Translations under genes and position numbers: made by a program
Assembly (NCBI GenBank): GCA_050486265.1
Contig: JBJHCY010000001.1
Location: 124,001-188,000, forward strand
Source of the DNA: SLFH01 sp050486265
GTDB lineage: Bacteria; Planctomycetota; Phycisphaerae; Phycisphaerales; UBA1924
Length of the DNA: 64,000 bases
Direction of reading: 5' to 3'
Notes under the pieces: model-generated
What the model was told of the DNA's origin: nothing
The model's input: only the letters and a program-made list of their open reading frames with translations
The model's database searches: none
Shown here: positions 35,063 to 43,676 of the stretch, piece by piece
Layout of the letters: every line of letters starts with the position of its first letter
Numbering within the stretch: the stretch's first letter is position 1

Positions 35063-36339
35063 GCGAACCCGACTCCAAGCCTACAGGCGACACGCTCCAG
35101 CCCCCGGCGTTGGGCGAATCGCCCCGCCTCGCCTCGCTCGACGCCTTCAGAGGCCTCGTGATCGCCACGATGCTGCTTGTCAATGTCACCTGGGACAAGA
35201 GCGTCTTTCCCCAGCAGATGTTCCACCTCGGCTGGAACGAAGGAAACCACGGCGCGACGGTGACGGACCTTGTTTTTCCGTGGTTTCTATTCATCGTCGG
35301 CGTAGCGATCCCGTTCTCGATGCACTCGGGTCGGGGCCGGAGCCGCACGCCGACCGAGCGTGTGCTGATCGCCTTCAAGCGGGGGCTGGTGCTGTATCTG
35401 CTGGGCGTATTGATCTGGATGGCGACGATCGCCAACCGCGGCGAGCCGATCGGATGGCGGGCGTTTCTGCACTGGGACATCCTGCCGCTGATCGGCGCGG
35501 GGTACTTCCTCGGCGTGGTGTTCTACCAGTCGCCGGCGCCGGTGCGGATCGCGTTCATCGTGATCGTGCTTCTGGCGAAGTGGGCGATCCTCCGCTTCAT
35601 TCCGCACCCGCCGACGGGCGAAGTCGTCTGGACACAGTCTGAGAGCGTGCACCGCTGGCTGAACGCGCAGCTCGGGTGGTTCGGCGGGTTCCAGCAGGCG
35701 TTGCAGGCCGCGGCGACCGTCCTGCTCGGCGCGTTCGCGGGCGACCTCCTGCGCAGGGGCGGCCGCTCGATCGGCACGGCCGGGCGTCTGCTGGCCTTCG
35801 GCCTGATCTTCTGGGGCGCGAGCTGGCTCTGGCAGCTTCAGCCATGGGCGGGCTTGCGCGAGAGCGCGCCGGGCCTCGCCTCGTTCATCGACCGCGTCCG
35901 CCTGCCGTACAGCAAGGACTACTTCACCTCGTCGTATGTGCTGCTGGCCGCGGGGACGGGCGCGTGCCTGCTTGCGGCGATGTACGCGATCGTCGATGTC
36001 TGGCGGATCGCCAAGTTCCGCTGGATGCAGATCTTCGGGCTCAACGCGATCGCGCTCTATTTCAGCGTCGAGATGCTCTGGCGGCTGCTGTTCACCCGCT
36101 GGCAGATCGTCCACCCCAACGGGCACGCGGGCTCGCTGATCGGGGGCTTGCTGGCCTGGCTGAGAGAGTGGGGGGCGAACCTGTCGGTGCACCTGCTCTC
36201 GGGGCCCATGGGCGACACCGAGCGGGCCCGGATGATCGGCGACCACGCCGGGGCGTGGGCCCACGCGATCGGGTACATGCTGCTCTGCTGGTGCTTCGTC
36301 TGGTGGCTGCACCGGCGGAAGATCTACCTGAAGGTCTGA
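35059..36339 (+). CDS. HGSNAT/DUF5009-like membrane acetyltransferase
   Basis: A 426-residue multi-pass membrane protein beginning with the family signature SLDAFRGLVIATMLLVN, then FPWFLFIVGVAIPFS. About ten transmembrane helices are visible. It belongs to the heparan-alpha-glucosaminide N-acetyltransferase family, which acetylates glucosamine residues across a membrane. GTG at 35059 overlaps the lysA stop by four bases. In this operon it could re-acetylate or modify amino sugars released from a polymer. Confidence 0.85.
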   Translation: MSEPDSKPTGDTLQPPALGESPRLASLDAFRGLVIATMLLVNVTWDKSVFPQQMFHLGWNEGNHGATVTDLVFPWFLFIVGVAIPFSMHSGRGRSRTPTERVLIAFKRGLVLYLLGVLIWMATIANRGEPIGWRAFLHWDILPLIGAGYFLGVVFYQSPAPVRIAFIVIVLLAKWAILRFIPHPPTGEVVWTQSESVHRWLNAQLGWFGGFQQALQAAATVLLGAFAGDLLRRGGRSIGTAGRLLAFGLIFWGASWLWQLQPWAGLRESAPGLASFIDRVRLPYSKDYFTSSYVLLAAGTGACLLAAMYAIVDVWRIAKFRWMQIFGLNAIALYFSVEMLWRLLFTRWQIVHPNGHAGSLIGGLLAWLREWGANLSVHLLSGPMGDTERARMIGDHAGAWAHAIGYMLLCWCFVWWLHRRKIYLKV

Positions 36340-36348
36340 GCGGGTAAG

Positions 36349-38271
36349 GTGTGCTGCGTGCGACGCGATGCGAGCTCCATCCCGCTCTTGCCAAGACCGC
36401 GGTCGATCAGACCGCTCGGAGGGAGCGTGACGCTCGTCCTGCCGTTGCGGGCCCCGGTTGATCGCGATGGACTCTCACTCGCGGCCGGGCTGCCGTCTTG
36501 GCTCATCGCGACCAACGGCCGAGGCGTCATCCAAACCTGTGGCACTGGCGGCTCGCCCGCCAGTGGTTCGACCGGCCAATCCCCCGAGGCCTACACCCTC
36601 CGCATCGACCAGCACGGCGTCTCCATCAACGCCGCGACGGACGCCGGCGTCCGCAACGCCCTGCGCACGCTCGCGCAGCTCCTCCGCGCCTTGGGTCCCG
36701 AAATCCCGTGCGTCGAGATCGAGGACGCGCCGGCCTTCGGCGTTCGCGGCGTGATGCTCGATGTCTCGCGCTCCCGCGTGCCGACGATGCGCGAGCTGTT
36801 CGAGACCGTCGACCTCCTCGCCTCGCTGAAGATCAACCACCTGCAGCTCTACACCGAGCACGCCTTCGCGTACCCGTGGGCGCCGGAGGTCTGGGCCGGC
36901 GTCTCGCCGATGACGCCCGACGAGGTCCGCCGCCTCGATGCGTACTGCGCCGAGCGCGGCGTCGAGCTCTCGGCCAACCAGAACTGCTTCGGCCACCTCA
37001 AGCCGTGGCTGGTGCACGAGCGTTTCGCCCCGCTCGCCGAGACGCACGGGGACTGGTCGTTCGCGGGCGTGCCGCGCTCGGGTCCGTTCAGCCTCTGCCC
37101 GATCGATCCGGGCTCGATCCGGTTTGTCGAGCGGATGCTGGACGACCTCTTGCCCTGCTGCTCGTCCGGGCTCGTCAACATCGGGTGCGACGAGACCTAC
37201 GACATCGGCCAGGGCCGGTCGAAGGCAGTCGTCGATCGCGAGGGCAAGGCGGCGGTGTACGGGCGGTTCGTCGCGCAGGTCTGCAAGCTCGTGACCGATC
37301 GCGGCAAGCGCCCGGCGTTCTGGGCCGACATCGCGGCCGAGCACCCGCGCGTGCTCGACATGCTGCCCGAAGAAGCTGTCGCGCTCGTCTGGAACTACGA
37401 GCCCGACGCCGACTTCGCCCGCCCGCTGCGCGAGGCGCACCAGCGCGGCATGGCGGGCTGGGTCTGCCCGGGCACGAGCTCGTGGCGATCGATCACCGGC
37501 CGGTCGAGCGAGCGCCGGGCGAACCTGCAGGCCGCGGCGGCGCAGGGGATGGAAGCCGGCGCGACCGGATACCTCGTCACCGACTGGGGCGACAGCGGGC
37601 ACCACCAGGTCCAGCCGGTCGCGCTGCGTGCGATCGCGCAGGGCGCACAAGCCGCGTGGCGAGGCTCGCTCGAAGACGATCCGCTCGAAGCCGAAGCCGC
37701 GTCGGTGCACGCGCTGGGATGTCCCGGCGCGGCCGAGTGGCTCGACGCCTTCGGCGACGCGGATCTCGATCTCAGGCAGATCTCTGGCGTTCCGGATGAG
37801 GGGGGCGATGGGGCGCCGACCCGCCTGCACAACGCCTCGGCGCTCTTCAGCGTGCTGTTTCCCGCGCGCGACGGGCTGAAGCTCGACCACGGCAACGACG
37901 CGTGGCGCGGCGTGCGCGAGCGGCTGGCAGCTCTCCGCGATTCGGTCCCCGGCGAGCGGGGTTCGCTGCTCTTTGATGAGCTGTCGCACGCGTGCGATGT
38001 GGCGATGTTTGCGGCGAGCGTGGCGATCGAAAGAGAAGCCCGAGACACTGGCGGGCAAGCCGCCAGTGCCACAGATGCACTTTGCAAAGAGGCCCGTGGC
38101 ACGGGCGTCTCGCCCGTGCGAACAACCATCCCGCCCGGTACCGATCTGCAAGCAAGCCTCGGAACAATCATGCGCGACCATGCCCGGCTCTGGCGGATCC
38201 GCAGCCGCACGGGCGGCCTGGATGAAAGCCTCGGCTGGTACCGGGCCTTGCTCGAGGACTTGCAACGATGA
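36349..38271 (+). CDS. GH20 family beta-N-acetylhexosaminidase carrying in-frame palindromic repeats
   Basis: The 640-residue enzyme has the Asp-Glu catalytic pair at D281-E282 in NIGCDETYDIGQG, FAYPWAPEVW and ELSANQNCFGHL. The last is the GH20 barrel of the cytosolic type, with no signal peptide. The GTG start is uncertain; GTG at 36358 is an alternative. In-frame GC-rich palindromes encode residues about 62-75 (TCGTGGSPASGS) and 563-591 (RDTGGQAASATD and ARGTGVSPV). Its stop overlaps the murQ start. The likely job is releasing GlcNAc from imported muropeptide-like disaccharides or chito-oligosaccharides. Confidence 0.83.
   Translation: MCCVRRDASSIPLLPRPRSIRPLGGSVTLVLPLRAPVDRDGLSLAAGLPSWLIATNGRGVIQTCGTGGSPASGSTGQSPEAYTLRIDQHGVSINAATDAGVRNALRTLAQLLRALGPEIPCVEIEDAPAFGVRGVMLDVSRSRVPTMRELFETVDLLASLKINHLQLYTEHAFAYPWAPEVWAGVSPMTPDEVRRLDAYCAERGVELSANQNCFGHLKPWLVHERFAPLAETHGDWSFAGVPRSGPFSLCPIDPGSIRFVERMLDDLLPCCSSGLVNIGCDETYDIGQGRSKAVVDREGKAAVYGRFVAQVCKLVTDRGKRPAFWADIAAEHPRVLDMLPEEAVALVWNYEPDADFARPLREAHQRGMAGWVCPGTSSWRSITGRSSERRANLQAAAAQGMEAGATGYLVTDWGDSGHHQVQPVALRAIAQGAQAAWRGSLEDDPLEAEAASVHALGCPGAAEWLDAFGDADLDLRQISGVPDEGGDGAPTRLHNASALFSVLFPARDGLKLDHGNDAWRGVRERLAALRDSVPGERGSLLFDELSHACDVAMFAASVAIEREARDTGGQAASATDALCKEARGTGVSPVRTTIPPGTDLQASLGTIMRDHARLWRIRSRTGGLDESLGWYRALLEDLQR
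36539..36570. repeat. Palindromic element inside the GH20 coding sequence
   Basis: CACTGGCGGCTCGCCCGCCAGTG (two parts, CACTGGCGG and CCGCCAGTG arms) lies at 36543-36565. It is a close inverse copy of the elements at 38046-38068 and 52339-52361. It is read through in frame without a stop. Confidence 0.85.
38046..38119. repeat. Tandem palindromic elements inside the GH20 coding sequence
   Basis: Two different elements about 30 bases apart: CACTGGCGG-GCAAG-CCGCCAGTG at 38046-38068, and GCACGGGCG-TCT-CGCCCGTGC at 38099-38119. Flanking CCACAG and GTG tags match the other genomic copies (4330, 51821, 52339). Both are in frame and would encode a flexible linker-like stretch close to the C terminus. 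Confidence 0.88.
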
Positions 38272-39185
38272 ACCCTCCCCGCCATCCGCCCGACCGCGCC
38301 CATGTCCTCGCCGAGCAGCGCAACGAACGCACCGCCTCGCTGCACACCATGTCCGCCGAGCAGGTCGCCCGCGCGATCCACGAGGAAGACCGGCGGATGC
38401 TCGACGCGTTCGAGGGCGCGATGCCCGAACTCATCGCGCTGATCCAAGCCGCAGAGCCCGGGTTTGTCGCCGGCGGACGGCTGATCTATCTCGGGGCGGG
38501 CACCTCCGGTCGCCTCGGCGTGCTCGACGCGTCCGAGGCCCCGCCGACTTTCCAGGTCGAGCCGGGCCGGGTCGTGGGGATCATCGCCGGGGGCGACGCG
38601 GCCCTGAGGCGATCCAGCGAGCACAAGGAAGACGATCCCGAGGGCGCCCTCCCCGAGCTCGGCGCCCTCGATCTGACGCCGAGCGACACCGTGATCGGCC
38701 TGGCGGCGGGCGGCACGACACCGTTCGTCCGGGGCGCCATGGCGATCGCCAAACGCCTCTGCCCGGGCTGCCTGACCGCGATGGTTTCTTGTTCGCCGAC
38801 CGAGGCCCCGCCCGGCTGCGACCGGCTCGTGGTGATCCCGACCGGCCCCGAGGTGCTCACCGGCTCGACACGCATGAAGGCGGGCACGGCGACCAAGCTC
38901 GCCCTGAACACCATCAGCACCACGCTCATGGTCCGTTCCGGACGCGTGTATCGCAATCTCATGGTCGATCTGCGGGCGAGCAACGACAAGCTCAGAGACC
39001 GCGGCGCACGCATCGTCGCCGAGCTCACCGGCCTCGACCGCCCCGCCTCGCTCGAACTGCTCGACCTCGCGGGCGGGGGCGTGAAGGCGGCGGTCGTCAT
39101 GCACCGGCTCGGCGTCGCAAGACAGGAAGCGGAGAATCGTCTCAATGAGGCCGCCGGCCGCCTCGACCGCGTGATCGGGCCCTGA
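38268..39185 (+). CDS. murQ: N-acetylmuramic acid 6-phosphate etherase
   Basis: SIS-fold lyase that cleaves the lactyl ether of MurNAc-6-phosphate to give GlcNAc-6-phosphate and D-lactate. Signatures are LIYLGAGTSGRLGVLDASE, GIIAGGDAAL, EHKEDDP and GSTRMKAGTATKLALN. At 305 residues it is full length. It overlaps the GH20 stop by four bases. MurQ is specific for MurNAc, so it is the best evidence that this region processes peptidoglycan-derived sugar. Confidence 0.95.
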   Translation: MNPPRHPPDRAHVLAEQRNERTASLHTMSAEQVARAIHEEDRRMLDAFEGAMPELIALIQAAEPGFVAGGRLIYLGAGTSGRLGVLDASEAPPTFQVEPGRVVGIIAGGDAALRRSSEHKEDDPEGALPELGALDLTPSDTVIGLAAGGTTPFVRGAMAIAKRLCPGCLTAMVSCSPTEAPPGCDRLVVIPTGPEVLTGSTRMKAGTATKLALNTISTTLMVRSGRVYRNLMVDLRASNDKLRDRGARIVAELTGLDRPASLELLDLAGGGVKAAVVMHRLGVARQEAENRLNEAAGRLDRVIGP

Positions 39186-39207
39186 CCGGAGGTACCCTCC
39201 CTTCACC

Positions 39208-40965
39208 ATGGAAGCCCAGGCGGACACTTCGGGCGGCTTCGGAACTCTCGATGTCTTCGTGCTCGGGCTCTATTTCCTCGTGCTCGTCGCGACCGGCGTC
39301 TGGTTCTCGATGCGAAAAAACCGCAACACCGAGGACTACTTCCTCGGCGGGCGGAAGATGCCGGTCTGGGCCGTCGCCGTCTCGGTCCTGGCGACCAGCC
39401 TCTCGGCGGCCACCTTCATCGGCGGGCCCCAGCAGGCGTACGCCGGCAACCTGACCTACCTCGCGACCAACATCGGGATGATCCTCGCGGCCCTGGTCAT
39501 CGGCCTGCTCTTCATCCCCGCCTTCTACCGCCACCATGTCGCGACGGTGTACGAGCTGATCGGCAAACGCTGCGGGCCGGCGGGGGTCGTCGCGACCTCG
39601 GGCGCGTTCCTGCTCGGGCGGATCATGGCCTCGGGCGCGAGGATCTACATCGTCGCGATCCCCGCGGCGTTGATCATGTTCGGCGCGCAGCCCGAGGAGG
39701 CGATCCCCGACACCCATCTGCTGATGGCGATCGGCGCGCTCGTCGTGGTCGGCATCGTGTACACGCTCGTCGGGGGCGTCGCCAGCGTCATCTGGACCGA
39801 TGTCGTGCAGATGCTGGTCTTCATGGTCGCCATCGGCGCCGCGATTTTCGTCCTGCTCTCGCAGATCCCCGTGCCCGCTTCCGAGATCGTCTCGGCCCTC
39901 AGAGAGGCCAGGGTCGGCGAGGACGGGCCCTCCAAGCTCACGGTCTTCGACACGCGCATGGACTGGGGGTCGAGCTTCACGCTCTGGGCCTCGATCTTCG
40001 CCTTTACGCTCTGGGGCGTCGCGGCCTACGGCACCGATCAGGACATGGTCCAGCGCATGCTCACCTGCAAGTCCGCAGCACGCGGTTCGTGGTCGGTCAT
40101 CAGCGCCAACATCGCCGCGATCCCGGTCGTCGGCGTCTTTATGGGCGTCGGCCTCCTGCTGTACATCTTCTACGACCGGCCGGAGATCATGGGCGAGAAC
40201 GCGCCGGACTACGAGGTCTTCGATTCGGCCCGCATTTTCCTGAGCTTCGTGCTGCGCGAGATGCCCGCGGGCCTGACGGGGCTGATGCTCGCGGGGCTCT
40301 TCGCCGCCGGGCTGAGCAGCCTGAACTCAGGCCTGAACTCGATGAGCTCGACGGTCGTCAACGACTTCTACCGGCGCATCGCCAGAAACAGATCCGAGAA
40401 GCACTACCTCTTCGTCGGTCGCCTCGGCGTCGTATTCTGGGGCCTGGTTCTCGGCGGGTTCGCCGGCCTGTGCATCTACTGGCAGCGGTCGTCGGAGGAG
40501 CAGCTCATCGACTTCGCCCTCGGCGTCATGGCCTTCGCCTACGCAGGGATGGTCGCGGTCTTTCTCACCGTCATCTGCACGAAACGGGGCAGCTCGGCGT
40601 CGGTGATCGCGGCCCTCCTCGTCGGCATCATCGCGACGCTCCTGCTCCAGCCGTGGTTCGCCAACTGGGCGCTGGGGAGCTTCGCGTCGGGCCTGCCGCC
40701 CTCCTTCGCGGATCCGTGGCGGACGCTCGCGACCGAGGTCGCCTTCCCCTGGCGGTTCATGATCGCCGCGGCGTTGTCGCTGGTCGTCTGCCTGCTCGGC
40801 AGGGCCACCGACAACCCGGTGAGCAAAGCCGCGCCGAAGCCGGAACCGAAGAAAGCCTCGGCGCCCGAAGCGGGCCCCAAAAGCTCCCGTTCCAAAGAAC
40901 TGCGCCGAAGCCGCTGGGCGGACACCGAGCCCACCGTCGACCTCGTCCCGCCCAAAAGACGCTAA
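39208..40965 (+). CDS. Sodium:solute symporter (SSS family), candidate amino-sugar transporter
   Basis: A 585-residue membrane protein of the SLC5/SSS type with about 13 helices and the family signature AAYGTDQDMVQRML. It opens DYFLGGRKMPVWAV, typical of sugar-type members. The C-terminal 60 residues are a charged, Lys/Pro-rich tail. It follows murQ by 22 bases and ends tail-to-tail with the ROK gene, overlapping by four bases. MurNAc or another amino sugar is the probable cargo from context; MurNAc uptake by SSS proteins is not proven here. Confidence 0.85.
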   Translation: MEAQADTSGGFGTLDVFVLGLYFLVLVATGVWFSMRKNRNTEDYFLGGRKMPVWAVAVSVLATSLSAATFIGGPQQAYAGNLTYLATNIGMILAALVIGLLFIPAFYRHHVATVYELIGKRCGPAGVVATSGAFLLGRIMASGARIYIVAIPAALIMFGAQPEEAIPDTHLLMAIGALVVVGIVYTLVGGVASVIWTDVVQMLVFMVAIGAAIFVLLSQIPVPASEIVSALREARVGEDGPSKLTVFDTRMDWGSSFTLWASIFAFTLWGVAAYGTDQDMVQRMLTCKSAARGSWSVISANIAAIPVVGVFMGVGLLLYIFYDRPEIMGENAPDYEVFDSARIFLSFVLREMPAGLTGLMLAGLFAAGLSSLNSGLNSMSSTVVNDFYRRIARNRSEKHYLFVGRLGVVFWGLVLGGFAGLCIYWQRSSEEQLIDFALGVMAFAYAGMVAVFLTVICTKRGSSASVIAALLVGIIATLLLQPWFANWALGSFASGLPPSFADPWRTLATEVAFPWRFMIAAALSLVVCLLGRATDNPVSKAAPKPEPKKASAPEAGPKSSRSKELRRSRWADTEPTVDLVPPKRR

Positions 40966-41840
40966 GCGTTCGCCCGCTGCGCGTACACCGCCGCGCCGAT
41001 CGCGGCAAGAAACGGCGAATCGGCGCACGACATCGTCCAGCCCGTCCTCGCCACTCCCGTCAGTTCCGTGCGCACAAGCCCGTCGAGCGTCGGGAGCACC
41101 GGCTCAAGCAGCACGCCCACCCCGCCCAGCAGCCGGATCTCGTCGGGCGTGTAGATCGCGTGCACGATGCGGCACGCCCTCGCCAGCGCCAGCAGCAACG
41201 GGTCGTCGGCCCCCAGCCCCGCCAGCCCCTCGGCGATCCGGTCGCCGAACCGGGCCTCCAGCGCACGCAGGCCGATGTACCCCTCAAGCCCGCCCCGTCC
41301 CCCGTCGGGTCCCAGCGGCATCGGCTCGACGCCGACATCCACCTGCCCGAGGTGCCCGATCCCCCGCCCGCCGATCGTCGCCGGCTCGCCGTCGTCGAGC
41401 ACCGCCAGCCCGACCCCGGTCCCGAGCACGATCGCGGCAAGGCGACCGGTTGCGGGGCGGAGATAATGCGAACCGATCGCCGCGGCGACGCCGTCGGACA
41501 TCGCGACGATCTGAGGTCGAGTCTGCGCAGTTTGCGCATCTTGCCCAAAGCAACGCATGACGAGATTGCTGGGTTCGACCCCGTTCAGGCAAGGCAGGTT
41601 GACCGAGAGTTCAACGGTCCGCCCTGCTTTGTCCATGCGCCCGGGGAGGCACAGGCCGAGTCGAGCAATCCCGGAATCGGGGTGGATGCCCGCGCCGGCG
41701 AATGCCTCGCCGATCGCCTCACGCAGCCGGTCCAGCGACGGGTTTCTGTAGGGCGAACTCCGTGCGGTTTGCGACCCATCGGGGCGCAATAGCGCGGCCT
41801 TGACGCTCGACCCGCCGATATCAACGCCCGCGTACAGCAC
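40962..41840 (-). CDS. ROK-family sugar kinase-like protein lacking the zinc-binding cysteines
   Basis: A 292-residue actin-fold kinase starting at GTG 41840 (LYAGVDIGGSSVKAALL) with phosphate-binding LGTGVGLAVL. In the segment after IGHLGQ, where ROK enzymes carry CxCGxxGCxE, this one reads PLGPDGGRGGLEGYIG with no cysteine. The glycine-rich loop and final LAAIGAAVYA are intact. It may be a MurNAc or GlcNAc kinase feeding MurQ and NagB, or a sugar-sensing relative that has lost the zinc site. Start is uncertain because no good ribosome site is visible. Confidence 0.78.
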   Translation of the reverse strand: MLYAGVDIGGSSVKAALLRPDGSQTARSSPYRNPSLDRLREAIGEAFAGAGIHPDSGIARLGLCLPGRMDKAGRTVELSVNLPCLNGVEPSNLVMRCFGQDAQTAQTRPQIVAMSDGVAAAIGSHYLRPATGRLAAIVLGTGVGLAVLDDGEPATIGGRGIGHLGQVDVGVEPMPLGPDGGRGGLEGYIGLRALEARFGDRIAEGLAGLGADDPLLLALARACRIVHAIYTPDEIRLLGGVGVLLEPVLPTLDGLVRTELTGVARTGWTMSCADSPFLAAIGAAVYAQRANA

Positions 41841-41967
41841 GCCAATTGTCCCATACTTTCCTGTGAAAACAATCCGCCGCGTGCCCCGTTCCGTACCAGT
41901 TGCCGATATCTCTGCAGAGACTCGGGTTGTCGGGATCCGACGCGCCCGAGCCTGCGAACCATCGTCC

Positions 41968-43374
41968 GTGTCTTCGGGGATCCGTTGGTTGTCCGGCTCG
42001 ATGCTGTCGCTGGCCGTGCTTTCGGCCGGCGCGATCGCGTCCGGACCTCCGGTGGATCCAATCGGACATCGATCTGTGCACGAGGCCCACGAGGCGGCGC
42101 GTCTCGGCGCGGCGTCGCGAAGCCCAAGGATTGCCCCGGCCGAACGGGAGGCGGCCGAGACAACCGATCGGGCGGCGGCTGCCGCGCCCGACGCCCCCCG
42201 TGGATCCGTCCTCAGGTCGAACAACCCCGAGCCCTGCGAGATCGTCTACGGCTACCTGCCCTACTGGGTCAGCCGCCAGAACATCCGTTGGGACCACCTC
42301 TCCCATGTCGGCATGTTCAGCCTCGGCGTCCGTTCCGACGGACGCCTGACCAACAGCGTCGGCTGGCCCTGGACCGACACCATCGCCGAGGCGCAGTCGC
42401 ACGGCGTCCGCGTCGAAATCGTCATCACACAGTTCAACCCGGCGGCGATCCGCGAGATTCTCGACAACCCCGCTTCGCGCGATCGGTTGCTCAACGAGAT
42501 CGCCTGGGCCGTCATGATCGCCGGCGTCGACGGCGTGAACATCGACTTCGAGGGCTCGGTCGCCAACGGGTGGCCGGCGCTGATGCCCGCGTTTCTTTCC
42601 GACCTTCGTGCCCGCGTGCGTGCGCTCTCGCCCGACGCGACGGTCTCGATCGCGACGCCTCCGTACAACTGGGGCCACTGGAACTTCCGTGACATCGCCG
42701 CCAGTGTCGATCTTGTTTTCATCATGGGCTACGCGTTCTCCGGCTCGTTCTCGACGCAGACGGGCCCGACGGCGCCCCTCGGCGGCCCCGGCATCAGCCT
42801 CACAGGCGTGCTCGACAGCCAGTACGCGCAGGCGATCGCCGAATTTCCCGAGCGGATCGTGCTCGGCGTTCCCTACTACGGCGAGCGTTGGAACACCGCA
42901 AGCCCGCTCCCCAGAGCGCAGGTGCAGAGCTATGTCGGCTCGATCACCTACGCCGCGGCGCGCTCGCTCTCGCAGAGCGGGTGGGCGTGGGACGCGCCGT
43001 CGAGCACGCCCTGGCACCTCGCGCAGATCTCGGGCGGGTACCGCCAGAGCTGGGTCGACGACGCGCACAGCACGAGGCTGAAGCTCGATCTGGCGCGCAG
43101 CCGCGGCATCGGCGGCGTCGGCGTCTGGGCGCTCAACTACGACCTCGGACAGCAAGAAAAGTGGTCGATGCTCGCGGAGTTCAACAGCGACGGCTGCCCC
43201 GAGCCATGCCCGGCCGACCTCAACGGCGACGGTGTCGTCGACGCCGACGACTTCTTCCTCTTCCTGCAACTGTTCGCAGACGGCGACAGCCGTGCGGATC
43301 TCAACGCCGACGGCGTGATCGACGCCGACGATTTCTTCGCGTATCTCGCGCTCTTTGCGGGCGGATGCGGCTGA
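41968..43374 (+). CDS. Exported GH18-family hydrolase with dockerin-type EF-hand tail
   Basis: The GH18 catalytic motif DGVNIDFEG (DxxDxDxE form) lies near mid-protein, after EIVYGYLPYWV. The SIATPPYN and DLVFIMGYAF strands follow. The C terminus has two EF-hand repeats (DLNGDGVVDADDFF and DLNADGVIDADDFF), ending GGCG. GTG at 41968 is chosen because it yields a signal peptide (LSGSMLSLAVLSAGAIASG); GTG at 41881 and ATG at 42001 are alternatives and no convincing ribosome site was seen. The family cuts chitin or spore cortex peptidoglycan. It is divergent from the ROK gene. Confidence 0.8.
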   Translation: MSSGIRWLSGSMLSLAVLSAGAIASGPPVDPIGHRSVHEAHEAARLGAASRSPRIAPAEREAAETTDRAAAAAPDAPRGSVLRSNNPEPCEIVYGYLPYWVSRQNIRWDHLSHVGMFSLGVRSDGRLTNSVGWPWTDTIAEAQSHGVRVEIVITQFNPAAIREILDNPASRDRLLNEIAWAVMIAGVDGVNIDFEGSVANGWPALMPAFLSDLRARVRALSPDATVSIATPPYNWGHWNFRDIAASVDLVFIMGYAFSGSFSTQTGPTAPLGGPGISLTGVLDSQYAQAIAEFPERIVLGVPYYGERWNTASPLPRAQVQSYVGSITYAAARSLSQSGWAWDAPSSTPWHLAQISGGYRQSWVDDAHSTRLKLDLARSRGIGGVGVWALNYDLGQQEKWSMLAEFNSDGCPEPCPADLNGDGVVDADDFFLFLQLFADGDSRADLNADGVIDADDFFAYLALFAGGCG

Positions 43375-43612
43375 GTTCTTCGTCGGTTCAGCCGAAGTTG
43401 CGGGTAAAGATCTCTTCGCCCGTCATGCCCGGAATGAATATGCCTGGCGTCCGGTTGCCGCGCTGGATCGGCGAAGGCGTGCTCGGCGAAGCGATGCCGG
43501 TCGTCTCTGAGCGGACGCACGCTGTACCGGTCGGCCCGAGGATCCGACATGCATCGGCGGCGTCGGTGACAAAGGATCCGGCGCGTCGGATGCGAAGCCC
43601 GCCGGCGGCAGA
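43375..43612. other. Intergenic region without a supported gene
   Basis: About 240 bases between the GH18 stop and the terminator of the next gene. A minus-strand open frame ends in PGMTGEEIFTRNFG but has no start or ribosome site, so I do not call it a gene. No repeat of the families seen elsewhere is present. Confidence 0.5.
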
Positions 43613-43647
43613 AAAGCGGCCCGCCAGGGCGAAACCCCGGCGGGCCG
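43613..43647 (-). terminator. Strong intrinsic terminator downstream of the minus-strand dockerin gene
   Basis: GGCCCGCC at 43618-43625 pairs with GGCGGGCC at 43639-43646, with further GGG/CCC pairing inside. On the minus strand it is followed by GCTTTTCT. Confidence 0.8.
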
Positions 43648-43676
43648 TGAGAGGGAGCTCAGGCGATCGGCCCGGC

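Noticed and set aside
43375..43612. Minus-strand frame ending in PGMTGEEIFTRNFG downstream of the dockerin gene
   Set aside because: No start codon, no ribosome site, and it runs through the terminator hairpin; probably a shadow or a gene remnant.
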